In this document: piece by piece, positions 1-7,159 of the stretch
How positions within the stretch are numbered: position 1 is the first letter of the stretch
Layout: the number at the start of each line of letters is the position of its first letter
Assembly: GCA_963816065.1 (NCBI GenBank)
Contig: CAWFJG010000029.1
Coordinates: 124,001 to 188,000 of the forward strand
Direction of reading: 5' to 3'
Source: Roseiarcus sp963816065
GTDB lineage: Bacteria > Pseudomonadota > Alphaproteobacteria > Rhizobiales > Beijerinckiaceae
Length of the DNA stretch: 64,000 nucleotides
Notes under the pieces: model-generated
Told to the model about the DNA's origin: nothing
The model's database searches: none
What the model saw: only the letters and a program-made list of their open reading frames with translations
Translations under genes and position numbers: made by a program

Positions 1-617
1 TCGTGTACGTCAAACCCGGCGAGCCAATTCCCGTCTGCGACTGCATCGTCCTGCCCGGCAGCAAGGCGACCATCGCCGACCTCGCATTCTTCCGCGCGCA
101 AGGTTGGCACGTCGATCTCCTGGCGCATGTCCGCCGCGGCGGGCGCGTTCTCGGCGTATGCGGCGGCTACCAGATGCTCGGAAACGCAGTCGCCGACCCG
201 CAGGGGATGGAGGGGCCGCCCGGCGCGGCGGATGGCCTCGGCCTGCTCGACGTCGAGACGGTGCTTACAGCAGAAAAGACGCTCGAACGGGTCGAGGGCG
301 AGAACGCCGTCAATGGCGCGCCCTTCGCCGGCTACGCCATGCACATCGGCCGGACGACCGGGCCAGACTGCGAACGGCCCCTGCTGCGCTTCGGAGACGG
401 CAGGCTCGACGGCGCCGTCGCGCCGGGCGGCCGGGTGATGGGCGCCTACGTCCACGGCCTGTTCACCGACGATCGCCAGCGCGCCGCCTTCCTCGCCGCG
501 TTCGGCGCGGACTCGTCGCTGGCCTATGAGACCACGGTCGAGGCGACCCTCGACGCGTTGGCGGACCACCTGGAGGCGCATCTCGACTGCAACGGGCTGC
601 TGGCGACGGCGCGATAG
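1..617 (+). CDS. cobQ: Cobyric acid synthase, C-terminal part (5' end outside window)
   Basis: The visible part is the glutamine amidotransferase domain of adenosylcobyric acid synthase, which amidates the b, d, e and g side chains of the corrin ring using ammonia released from glutamine. The nucleophilic cysteine lies in GVCGGYQMLG (Cys codon near 159) and the catalytic histidine in AYVHGLF near 450. The N-terminal synthetase domain lies before base 1. The frame is open to the window edge, so the GTG at position 3 is internal and not a start. The gene ends with TAG at 615-617. Other cobalamin genes (cobD, cobC, cobB) are scattered over the next 31 kb rather than in one operon. A degenerate copy of this 3' end lies near 2490-2690. 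Confidence 0.93.
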   Translation, partial: VYVKPGEPIPVCDCIVLPGSKATIADLAFFRAQGWHVDLLAHVRRGGRVLGVCGGYQMLGNAVADPQGMEGPPGAADGLGLLDVETVLTAEKTLERVEGENAVNGAPFAGYAMHIGRTTGPDCERPLLRFGDGRLDGAVAPGGRVMGAYVHGLFTDDRQRAAFLAAFGADSSLAYETTVEATLDALADHLEAHLDCNGLLATAR

Positions 618-675
618 GGGGCGCGGCGTTGGTCGCCCAGCCGATCAAGTCTCATTCGCGGGCGTTCGATTGGGT

Positions 676-1257
676 CTATTTTGGCGCGCGCTTGGCGAGA
701 ATGCGTTGGAGGGTCCGCCTGTGCATACTGAGCTTCCGCGCCGTCTCGGACACATTGCGCCCGTTGTCCTCGAAAACCCGCTGGATGTGCTCCCACCGGA
801 CCCGGGCGGACGACATCAACGGTTCCTGCGCGACCGGAATATCGAGCCGCCCGGCCATCAGGGCAACGACCACCTCGTCGGCGTTCACCGGTTTGGCGAG
901 ATAATCGAAGGCGCCAATCTTGACCGCAATGACCGCAGAGGCGATGGCGCCATAACCGGTCAGGATCACGCCGCGGGCATCGGCTCGCCTGGCCTTGAGC
1001 GCCTGGATGACATCAAGACCGGTTCCGTCACCCAGCCTGAGGTCGATAACAGCGAAGGCGGGAGGAGCGGTGTTGATCGCTTCCAGCGCCTCGGCGACGC
1101 TCGTCGCCGCCCGAGCCGCAAATCCGCGCGTTGAAAGAGCCCGCGCCAGCCGGTCGCCGAATATGCGGTCGTCGTCGACGACGAGAAGCGACTTGTCGAG
1201 AGCTTCCGCGCCGCGCTCACGATCTTGGGTCGATTGGTGAAAAGCGTCCCTTTCCAT
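676..1257 (-). CDS. regA: RegA/ActR/PrrA-family two-component response regulator
   Basis: This 193-residue protein has an N-terminal receiver domain and a C-terminal Fis-type helix-turn-helix. The acidic pocket is LLVVDDD at 24-30, the phosphoacceptor is Asp72 (VIDLRLGDG), the switch residues are Thr100 and Lys122, and the DNA-binding helices lie in NVSETARKLSMHRRTLQRI near 168-187. The very conserved helix-turn-helix is characteristic of the RegA/ActR/PrrA group, redox-responsive global regulators of carbon fixation, nitrogen fixation and respiration in alphaproteobacteria. The cognate kinase RegB is not adjacent. An AGGGG motif about 8 bases upstream supports the ATG at 1257. The family is clear; the regulon is not visible here. 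Confidence 0.92.
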   Translation of the reverse strand: MERDAFHQSTQDRERGAEALDKSLLVVDDDRIFGDRLARALSTRGFAARAATSVAEALEAINTAPPAFAVIDLRLGDGTGLDVIQALKARRADARGVILTGYGAIASAVIAVKIGAFDYLAKPVNADEVVVALMAGRLDIPVAQEPLMSSARVRWEHIQRVFEDNGRNVSETARKLSMHRRTLQRILAKRAPK

Positions 1258-1748
1258 TGCTCACCCCTGGAGGAATCATCGTCAACTTCCACAGCTATTC
1301 AGAAACGAGGTATTGTCAGCCAGACACTGCGCCGGGGAGTCGGGCGTGCTAGATGACGCGCCCGTTCAGTGGCGCTTAGCAGACCAACATGTAAGCCTTT
1401 TGTAAGCAACGGGCTATTGAAACTTTGCTCGATATAAAATGGTTTACAACTCAACACAACTATGGATTGCGCGCAGCGTCTGTAGGAGCTGTTTTCGGCG
1501 GCCCTTTTAAGAAATGACGCGCGAGCGTACGCGATCGTCGATTTTGTCCGCGAGACGGTAAGCAACGGCCATCTCTGGGGACGCGGCGGCACGACGGGAT
1601 CGAAGGCTTGCGCTCTCCAAGCCATCGTCGAAGCGGATGGAAACAGAGAAGGAGGGAGGCCGCCGCAACGCGTCAGGGGGTGGCGACGGTCGCCGCCCGA
1701 CTGCGTCCCGGCGACCGCGTCGCCTGTGCGCCGGTCGCGAGGCCGGGA
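1258..1748. other. Non-coding gap upstream of the regA-type gene
   Basis: No convincing gene is seen; open frames here are short and arginine/proline-rich, as expected of shadow frames. An AT-rich patch lies at about 1375-1465, including a direct repeat of TGTAAGC near 1389 and 1400. It may hold promoters for the two minus-strand genes on either side, but no -35/-10 pair with proper spacing stands out. Confidence 0.4.
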
Positions 1749-2400
1749 TCACAGCCGGACGCGCTCGTTAAACGCCTCGATTGGGATGATCCGCAGGAAC
1801 TGGACGCCAACTCCGCCTTCGATCAGACGGACGACCTCGCCGCGCGTGCGCTCGCCGATGCGAATGACATCGCCGATCTGAAGCCCTTCGACGCGCAAGG
1901 CGACGCCGGAGCGGGACACGTCGATGATCTCCGCGGGACGAGCAAGCCCGGCGAAATCGACGACGTCGACCCTGCGTGAGGCCGGAACGATCCGCTCGTG
2001 CCGACGGCCGATCGGCTGGCCCGCGGCGATTTCGAGCTTGCATGATCTCGAGCAATTTCCCAAGCGAAGCCCGCTGCGTGTCGCGCATCTCGATCGACAA
2101 GCGGAACCCGTGGTCCGAATGGCCGACCACCTCGCCGTTCACAACTCCGAGGCAATCGACGTAGACGACGACACGCTCGCCGATTGCCGGGTGGTAGGAG
2201 CAGCGAGCCGCAATCTCGTATGCGTCGAACGCCTCGGTCTCGAAGAACTCGGTGTCGGCGCCGGCCTCGCGGTCGGCCGAGATGAACATTCCTGGCAAGG
2301 AATAATAGATGCGGTCTCCGAGGCGGCTGACCGGCTGGCGCTCCGCTTCGCGCTCGGGGGGAAGCCGACGGCTCGTCGACGTGACATCAGACCTGGGCAT
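1749..2400 (-). pseudogene. PilZ-domain protein, broken by a one-base insertion
   Basis: The upstream frame (from ATG at 2400) reads into a first PilZ-like region with RLGDRIYYSLPGMFI and GERVVVYVDCLGVVNGEVV. A second frame ending at 1749 carries the classical PilZ signature RRHERIVP followed by IIDVSRSGVALRVEG. Removing one C from the run near 2010-2020 joins them into a 216-residue protein with two tandem PilZ modules. PilZ domains bind cyclic di-GMP through the RxxxR and (D/N)xSxxG motifs, both present here. A c-di-GMP effector role is known for the family; the target is unknown. The neighbouring cheW would fit motility or surface behaviour. No good ribosome-binding site precedes the ATG at 2400. 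Confidence 0.75.
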
Positions 2401-2489
2401 GACGAGACTCGCGGTTGGCCGTTGACTTTGGAGACGGATAGCAGCTCGGAGTTAACGAACGGTCGGAGGGCGAGCGCGGCGACGCCGTT

Positions 2490-2690
2490 CGCGTCCTCCC
2501 GGCTGATCCGCCGACCTCAACGCCCCGTTCGCCGAGGACCTGTCGCAAAGCGCTGTCCTCGCGCCCGGCACGGAGTCGCCTGTCGCCGACAAAACGCCGG
2601 TCGAGCCGGCGCTCGGCGCCCTCGCCGACCGCTGGAGGCGCATCTCGATCGCAACAGGGTCCTCGCGGCGGCGCAGTCGCGCGAGCGACA
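2490..2690 (+). pseudogene. Degenerate copy of the cobQ 3' end
   Basis: Base by base this stretch aligns with the last 190 or so bases of cobQ at the window start. In one frame it reads FAEDLSQSAVLAPGTE and then VEPALGALADR, matching the cobQ order FTDDRQRAAFLAAFGAD and VEATLDALADH. After a one-base deletion near 2632 it continues EAHLDRNRVLAAA against EAHLDCNGLLATA, including the identical 14-mer GAGGCGCATCTCGA. Several small indels and an absent domain core mean it cannot encode a working protein. It is a relic of a second CobQ-type amidotransferase or of a local duplication. The rest of 2401-2849 shows nothing convincing. Confidence 0.6.
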
Positions 2691-2849
2691 TCGGTTGTAT
2701 GGCGAAGGGAGCGATCAAATCCGGCGCCGGATTGCCGCCATCGCCCGCAACCCCTTGCGAGCGCGGCCTCGTCAGGCGCTGCTCGCAGAAGCCGGCAAAC
2801 CCGAGATGGGCGACGTCCCAGTCCGTTATTCGTTGCGGCCTGTTGGAGT

Positions 2850-3305
2850 TTACGCGGCGAGCGCGGTTTCCGGCTTGAGACTGTTGACATTAACAAGGCT
2901 GATCAGTTTATTGCCGCTTGGAATGATTCCGCTGATGAACTCCCGGGTGGCGTCTGTCGCCGCGTTCGGCAGATCCTGAATTTCGGCGTCCTGCGCCTTG
3001 AAGATGTCCGACACGGCGTCGACGAGCAGGCCGACCAGCGTCTCGTTGACCTCGACAACCAGGATCGCATGGCGCGGCGTGGGTTCCGCCGTCTCAAATC
3101 CAAGCCGCAAGCCAAGGTCGATGATCGGGAGGACCGCGCCGCGCAAGTTGACGACGCCGCGCACGAAATCCGGGGCGTGGGGCAGTTTCGCCTCCGGCGA
3201 CCAGCCCCTGATTTCGCGAACATCCTGGACGTTTATGCAAAATTCCTGGCCGCGGACATTGATGGCGATGAGTTCGTGGACCACCGGAGGATTCCTTCGA
3301 GACAT
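2850..3305 (-). CDS. cheW: CheW-domain chemotaxis coupling protein
   Basis: About 151 residues form a single CheW domain: the N-terminal strand HELIAINVRGQEFCINV, the core VRGVVNLRGAVLPIIDLGLRLG (the NLRG signature of CheW), and the C-terminal VGLLVDAVSDIF. CheW links methyl-accepting receptors to the CheA kinase at the membrane. The open frame extends upstream to 3557, but that part is not CheW-like; ATG at 3305, or alternatively at 3326, fits the family start. Neither has a clear ribosome-binding site. No cheA, cheY or receptor gene is nearby, so this is an isolated coupling protein. Confidence 0.9.
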   Translation of the reverse strand: MSRRNPPVVHELIAINVRGQEFCINVQDVREIRGWSPEAKLPHAPDFVRGVVNLRGAVLPIIDLGLRLGFETAEPTPRHAILVVEVNETLVGLLVDAVSDIFKAQDAEIQDLPNAATDATREFISGIIPSGNKLISLVNVNSLKPETALAA

Positions 3306-3930
3306 GTCGCATGGGGGGACGATCATCAGAATCGGCCCGGCTTTCGCCCTTACGCCGCGTCCGCACCGCATCGTGAAGCCGAGCGCCGCAAACCGCAGCG
3401 GCGGTTCGAGCTTCGCCGGGAAAGCGTTCGACGCCACGCCGTACCGACGGGCTTCGGCGCTCTGATGCGGGAGGACAGCCCGTCGGTCAGGCGCGTGCAC
3501 GGCGTCATGCCTGAGCCAAACGGGGAGCGGGCTCGCACGCCCATTTAATGAACCCATACCCGTTAAAAACCGATTAGGCCGACGCCCGCCGTCTCCGGCT
3601 CGTTGGGGACCCGGGAATCCTCCCCGGCGCGTTTCAGCGCGTCGCGCTCATGACGTTCGTTGGCGGCCCGGACCCGCTCCGACGATTTCAAGGCCGTCTC
3701 CGGACTGGATCCGGAGAGCGACCCGGCCATCCGCACGGCGCCGGCGCCGTTCGCGATTGCGGTCCCGAGTCCCGCTCTGACGCGGGCTCCTGATGGCTTC
3801 AGCGCTCCGACAGCAAACTCCATACGAAATTTTACCGTCTTTCTGAAAATAACAACATCTCCTTGCCTTTTAGGGCCGTGCGTTCGATCTTTGTTCCTAA
3901 GCCCGCCCGAACGGAGGCCCCCGTGCCCGA
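3306..3930. other. Gap of about 600 bp between cheW and the repeat-bearing gene
   Basis: No gene is supported. A minus-strand frame of 86 codons (3563-3823) has no ribosome-binding site and no recognisable motif. A short AT-rich stretch near 3820-3860 could hold a promoter for either direction. Confidence 0.35.
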
Positions 3931-5175
3931 TTGCTCCAGAGCCCCACGCCCGCCGCCGGCGGCCGGCCCGCCGCGACGCGCCCCGCGCGACTGGCCAGGT
4001 TCAGGCGTGAACAGATCATTGTCGACGATCTCGACCGCGGCGTCTCGGTCGCCGAAATCGCGGCGCGGATCGGGATCGGCGAGAAGCGGACGCGGGCGGT
4101 GATCCGGGAGACGCTCGCCCGCCGCATGCCCCATCCGCCCGATGAGTTCGTGGCGATTCAGGTCAGCCGCCTCGACGAGGCGCTGCTCATCGCCTTCGGC
4201 GCCATGTCGCCGGGCAATCTGAAGGCGGTCGACCAGGTGGTGACAATCGTGCGCGAACTCGACCGCTACGGCGGCGCCTTCGCCGCCGAATGGGCGCGGA
4301 CGCCTCCTCGCGTGAACCTCGCCGCGGGGCGCCGCGATCGCCCGGAAAATCTGGCGCAACAGCTTGAAAAGATTGATTCCGCGCCCGAGACTCCGGCTGC
4401 GACGATGGCCAGCGCCGACGCCGGCCCGGCAATCGCGAACGTCGCCGCCCAGGAGACCGGGGGTCGAGACGCGACGGATGGGGTCGTGCGTCCGCCGGCG
4501 GGGCACGGGTTTCCGGCGACCGGGTCGTCGGCCGACGGTCGCCCGGAAAATCCGCCGCAAGGCCTTGAAAAGATTAAATCCGCGCCCGGAACTGCGCGAG
4601 CCGCAATGGCCGGAGCGGACGCCGGCCCCTCCGCCAACGTCGCTGCCCGGTGGAGCGGGTTTTCAGGTGAGGCGCAATGCGTCGCCGCTCAGCCCGAGGG
4701 GCCGGGCCTTGCGGCCTCCGCCCCGGCGGACGCTCGCCCGAAAAATCCGGCGCAACGCCTTGAAAAGGTTGAATCCGCGCCCGGAAACCCGTTCTCCCCG
4801 CCCAGGCGGAAAGAGGGCTGGGGCGACGAGCTTGGGCGATTGGCCGCTCCCCCCCAGCCCCTCCGCCGGAAATTACCCCAGGGAGCCGTCTCCCCGGGGG
4901 CGGCAAGAAAGGTCGCTTCCCGGCGGCTGACGCTCGCCCGGAAAATCCGCCGCAAGGCGTTGAAAACATTGAATCCGTCGCCCGAGAAACCGCCTAGCCC
5001 CGCCCAAGCGGAGAGGGTTGGGGCGAAGGGCCTGGGCGATTGGCCGCTGTCGAAGTTCATAGGACCGCCGCCGCAATCGCCAGCGCAAACCCCTCGATCA
5101 GGCACGCCACCCGATAGACCGTCAGCGCGCGGCGGATGTCGGCGACCGTCGCCTCGCGCCGTCCGCGCCCCATGA
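3931..5175 (+). CDS. Hypothetical protein: helix-turn-helix-like N-terminus, repeat-rich C-terminus
   Basis: Residues 1-135 look like a real conserved domain, with RREQIIVDDLDRGVSVAEIAARIGI resembling a short helix-turn-helix. The remaining 280 residues are low-complexity and carry three in-frame copies of a motif of the type RPENPAQ-LEK-ESAPG; a fourth copy is read in another register as ARKIRRKALKTLNPSPE. A strong GGAGG at 3913-3917 precedes a GTG at 3923 that is in the wrong frame; TTG at 3931 is the in-frame candidate 13 bases from GGAGG. The last 119 bases overlap the 3' end of cobD on the other strand, so the true C-terminus may be earlier. Function unknown. Confidence 0.5.
   Translation: MLQSPTPAAGGRPAATRPARLARFRREQIIVDDLDRGVSVAEIAARIGIGEKRTRAVIRETLARRMPHPPDEFVAIQVSRLDEALLIAFGAMSPGNLKAVDQVVTIVRELDRYGGAFAAEWARTPPRVNLAAGRRDRPENLAQQLEKIDSAPETPAATMASADAGPAIANVAAQETGGRDATDGVVRPPAGHGFPATGSSADGRPENPPQGLEKIKSAPGTARAAMAGADAGPSANVAARWSGFSGEAQCVAAQPEGPGLAASAPADARPKNPAQRLEKVESAPGNPFSPPRRKEGWGDELGRLAAPPQPLRRKLPQGAVSPGAARKVASRRLTLARKIRRKALKTLNPSPEKPPSPAQAERVGAKGLGDWPLSKFIGPPPQSPAQTPRSGTPPDRPSARGGCRRPSPRAVRAP
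4338..4389 (+). repeat. Dispersed 52-bp direct repeat, copy 1
   Basis: First of four related units that begin CGCCCGGAAAATC and continue through TTGAAAAGATTGATTCCG. The units start about 195 bases apart. Confidence 0.8.
4538..4590 (+). repeat. Dispersed 52-bp direct repeat, copy 2
   Basis: Same unit as copy 1, with CGCCCGGAAAATCCGCCGC followed by CTTGAAAAGATTAAATCC; in frame with copy 1 in the overlapping coding sequence. Confidence 0.8.
4733..4850 (+). repeat. Dispersed direct repeat, copy 3 (extended)
   Basis: Core as in copies 1 and 2, followed by a further 60 bases (from CCCGCCCAGGCGGAAAGAGG to GGGCGATTGGCCGCT) that are shared only with copy 4. Confidence 0.8.
4931..5050 (+). repeat. 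Dispersed direct repeat, copy 4 (extended)
   Basis: Core with a one-base insertion that shifts the coding register, then the same extension as copy 3 ending in GGGCGATTGGCCGCT. Confidence 0.8.
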
Positions 5176-6025
5176 ACGCGTCCTCGATCAGCGTCTCGCC
5201 ATAGACGCGCGGGCCGGCGAGTTTTAGGCCCAGCGCGCCGGCCATGGCGGCTTCCGGCCAGCCGGCGTTGGGCGAGCGGTGGTTTGGGGCGTCGCGGCGC
5301 ACCGTGCGGGCGGCGGCGCCGGGGGACGCGCCAGGCGCGAGGCTCGCGGCCAGCACGAGCCACAGGGCCGCAAGGCGAGAGGCCGGCAGGTTGACGAGGT
5401 CGTCGAGCCGCGCCGCCGCCCAGCCGAAGGCGGCGTAGCGCTCGCTTCTGTGGCCGATCATGCTGTCGGCCGTGTTGATCGCCTTCAGGACCGCTCCGCC
5501 CGGAAGGCCGCCGAGCGCGGTCCAAAGGACCGGCGCGACCACCCCGTCGGAAAAATTCTCGGCCAGGCTCTCAATCGCCGCCCGGGCGACCCCTGCTTGG
5601 TCGAGGACGCCCGGATTGCGGCCGACGATCATCGCCACCGCCCGCCGCCCCTCGTCGAGGCTGCGGTCGAGCCCGTCGGCCACCGCGCGGACATGGCTGT
5701 CGAGGCTCCGTTGCGCCGGCAGGCTCGCCGCCAGCGCCGCCAGCGCCAGGAAGCCCGCAAGCCCGCGGTCGGACAGCCCCGACGTCAGGGCGACGGCGAT
5801 CAGCGCCACCGGGGCGAGATAAGCCAGCAGCGCCAGCGCTCCGGCCGCGCGCCGCGCCGCAAAGCCCGCCCGCGGCCGGTTCATCTTCCGCTCGAGCCAG
5901 GCCAGCCAGGCGCCCATCCAGGTGACGGGATGGCCGACGGCGCGATAGACAGGCGCCGGATAGCCGATGGACGCCTCGATCATCACGGCGGCGAACGCCA
6001 GCGGCAGCGGATGCGAAAGGGACAT
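5057..6025 (-). CDS. cobD: Adenosylcobinamide-phosphate synthase CobD/CbiB
   Basis: This 322-residue integral membrane protein attaches the aminopropanol (phosphate) arm to adenosylcobyric acid in the late aerobic cobalamin pathway. Family signatures are ESLAENFSDGVVAPVLW, INTADSMIGHRSERYAAFG, LDDLVNLPASRL and DAPNHRSPNAGWPEAAMAG, in the usual order, and hydrophobic segments flank them. Length is typical. Its start codon (6025-6023) overlaps the start codon of the divergent cobC, and no clear ribosome-binding site precedes it, so the true start could lie slightly downstream. Its 3' end overlaps the doubtful C-terminus of the repeat-bearing gene. Confidence 0.95.
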   Translation of the reverse strand: MSLSHPLPLAFAAVMIEASIGYPAPVYRAVGHPVTWMGAWLAWLERKMNRPRAGFAARRAAGALALLAYLAPVALIAVALTSGLSDRGLAGFLALAALAASLPAQRSLDSHVRAVADGLDRSLDEGRRAVAMIVGRNPGVLDQAGVARAAIESLAENFSDGVVAPVLWTALGGLPGGAVLKAINTADSMIGHRSERYAAFGWAAARLDDLVNLPASRLAALWLVLAASLAPGASPGAAARTVRRDAPNHRSPNAGWPEAAMAGALGLKLAGPRVYGETLIEDAFMGRGRREATVADIRRALTVYRVACLIEGFALAIAAAVL

Positions 6026-7043
6026 GATGGCGGGGCGGACCTGCGAGGCGAGCGTCGACGGCCTGACCTATCACGGCGGCGCGCTCGACGTCGCCGAACG
6101 GCTCACGCCCGAGGCGACAAAGCCGTGGATCGACCTCTCGACCGGGATCAACCCGCACGCCTATCCCCTGCCCGATCTCCCTCCCGAGGTCTGGGCGCGG
6201 CTGCCGGACGGCGCCGCGCTTGCCGGCCTCGAACAGGCCGCCGCCGAGCGCTATGGCGCGCCGGCCGGCTCGGTTATCGCCGGGCCCGGCTCGCAGGCCT
6301 TCTTGCACGTCCTGGCGCGGCTCGCGCCCCGCGGCGAGGCTTGCGCCCTCGCGCCGACCTACGGCGGCTATGCGGAGGCTTTCGGCGCAGCCGGCGTCGG
6401 CCTGACCGAGACCCGCTCGCTCGACGCGCTCGCCGGCTCGCCGACGGTGGTTGTCGCCAACCCGAACAATCCGGACGGCCGGATCGTCAGCCGCCGCGAT
6501 CTCCTTGCCCTTCATGCCCGGATGGTCGAGCGCGGCGGCCTCCTGATCGTCGATGAGGCTTTTGCCGATTTCGACCCCGGGGCGAGCCTCGCGCCCGCCC
6601 TGCCGGGGAGCGGGACGGTCGTGCTGCGCTCGTTCGGCAAGACCTTTGGGCTCGCGGGCTTGAGGCTCGGCTTTGCGGTCGCCTCGGCCGACGTCGGGGC
6701 GCCGCTGCGCGCGGCCCTGGGAGCCTGGCCGGTCAGCGGGCCGGCGATCGCCATCGGCGCCCGCGCCCTCGCCGACCCGACCTGGCTCGCCGCCGTGGCG
6801 CGTCGACTGGAAATGGACGTAGCCCGGCTCGACGCTCTGCTCGCGGCCGGAGGCTGGCGGATCGTCGGCGGGACGCGGCTCTTTCGCCTTGCCGCGCGGC
6901 CCGGCGCGAGCCACGCCTTCAAGCGGCTGTTGGCCGCAGGCATCCTGACTCGCCCCTTCGCCGGCCGCCCCGACTGGCTGCGGTTCGGCCTCCCGGCCGA
7001 GGAGGCGCACTGGCGCCGGTTGGCGGCTGCGCTTGGAGGCTGA
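6024..7043 (+). CDS. cobC: L-threonine-O-3-phosphate decarboxylase CobC
   Basis: A pyridoxal-phosphate enzyme of the class I/II aminotransferase fold, 339 residues, that makes (R)-1-amino-2-propanol phosphate for the nucleotide loop of cobalamin. Visible are LSTGINPHAYP near the N-terminus, NPNNPDGR, IVDEAFADF and the cofactor-binding Lys206 in SFGKTFGLAGLRLGF. The frame is open back to 5967, but ATG at 6024 (or 6027) is preceded by AAAGGGA at the right distance and starts directly before the conserved region. It is divergent from cobD, whose product acts on its product. Confidence 0.93.
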   Translation: MMAGRTCEASVDGLTYHGGALDVAERLTPEATKPWIDLSTGINPHAYPLPDLPPEVWARLPDGAALAGLEQAAAERYGAPAGSVIAGPGSQAFLHVLARLAPRGEACALAPTYGGYAEAFGAAGVGLTETRSLDALAGSPTVVVANPNNPDGRIVSRRDLLALHARMVERGGLLIVDEAFADFDPGASLAPALPGSGTVVLRSFGKTFGLAGLRLGFAVASADVGAPLRAALGAWPVSGPAIAIGARALADPTWLAAVARRLEMDVARLDALLAAGGWRIVGGTRLFRLAARPGASHAFKRLLAAGILTRPFAGRPDWLRFGLPAEEAHWRRLAAALGG

Positions 7044-7159
7044 GGCGCACGCGGCGACGGGACGACGCGGATCCGCCTTTGGAGCTGTCAGTCGGGGATA
7101 TCCCGCCCTCGAAGGTCCGCGAAACTTGTTTTCGCCCCGAGCCGGCGGGACAAAAGGGC

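Noticed and set aside
2387..2896. Minus-strand frame of 169 codons
   Set aside because: Arginine/proline-rich, no motif, and it runs through the cobQ relic, which explains the sequence better on the other strand.
3563..3823. Minus-strand frame of 86 codons
   Set aside because: No ribosome-binding site, no family resemblance; could be real but cannot be supported.
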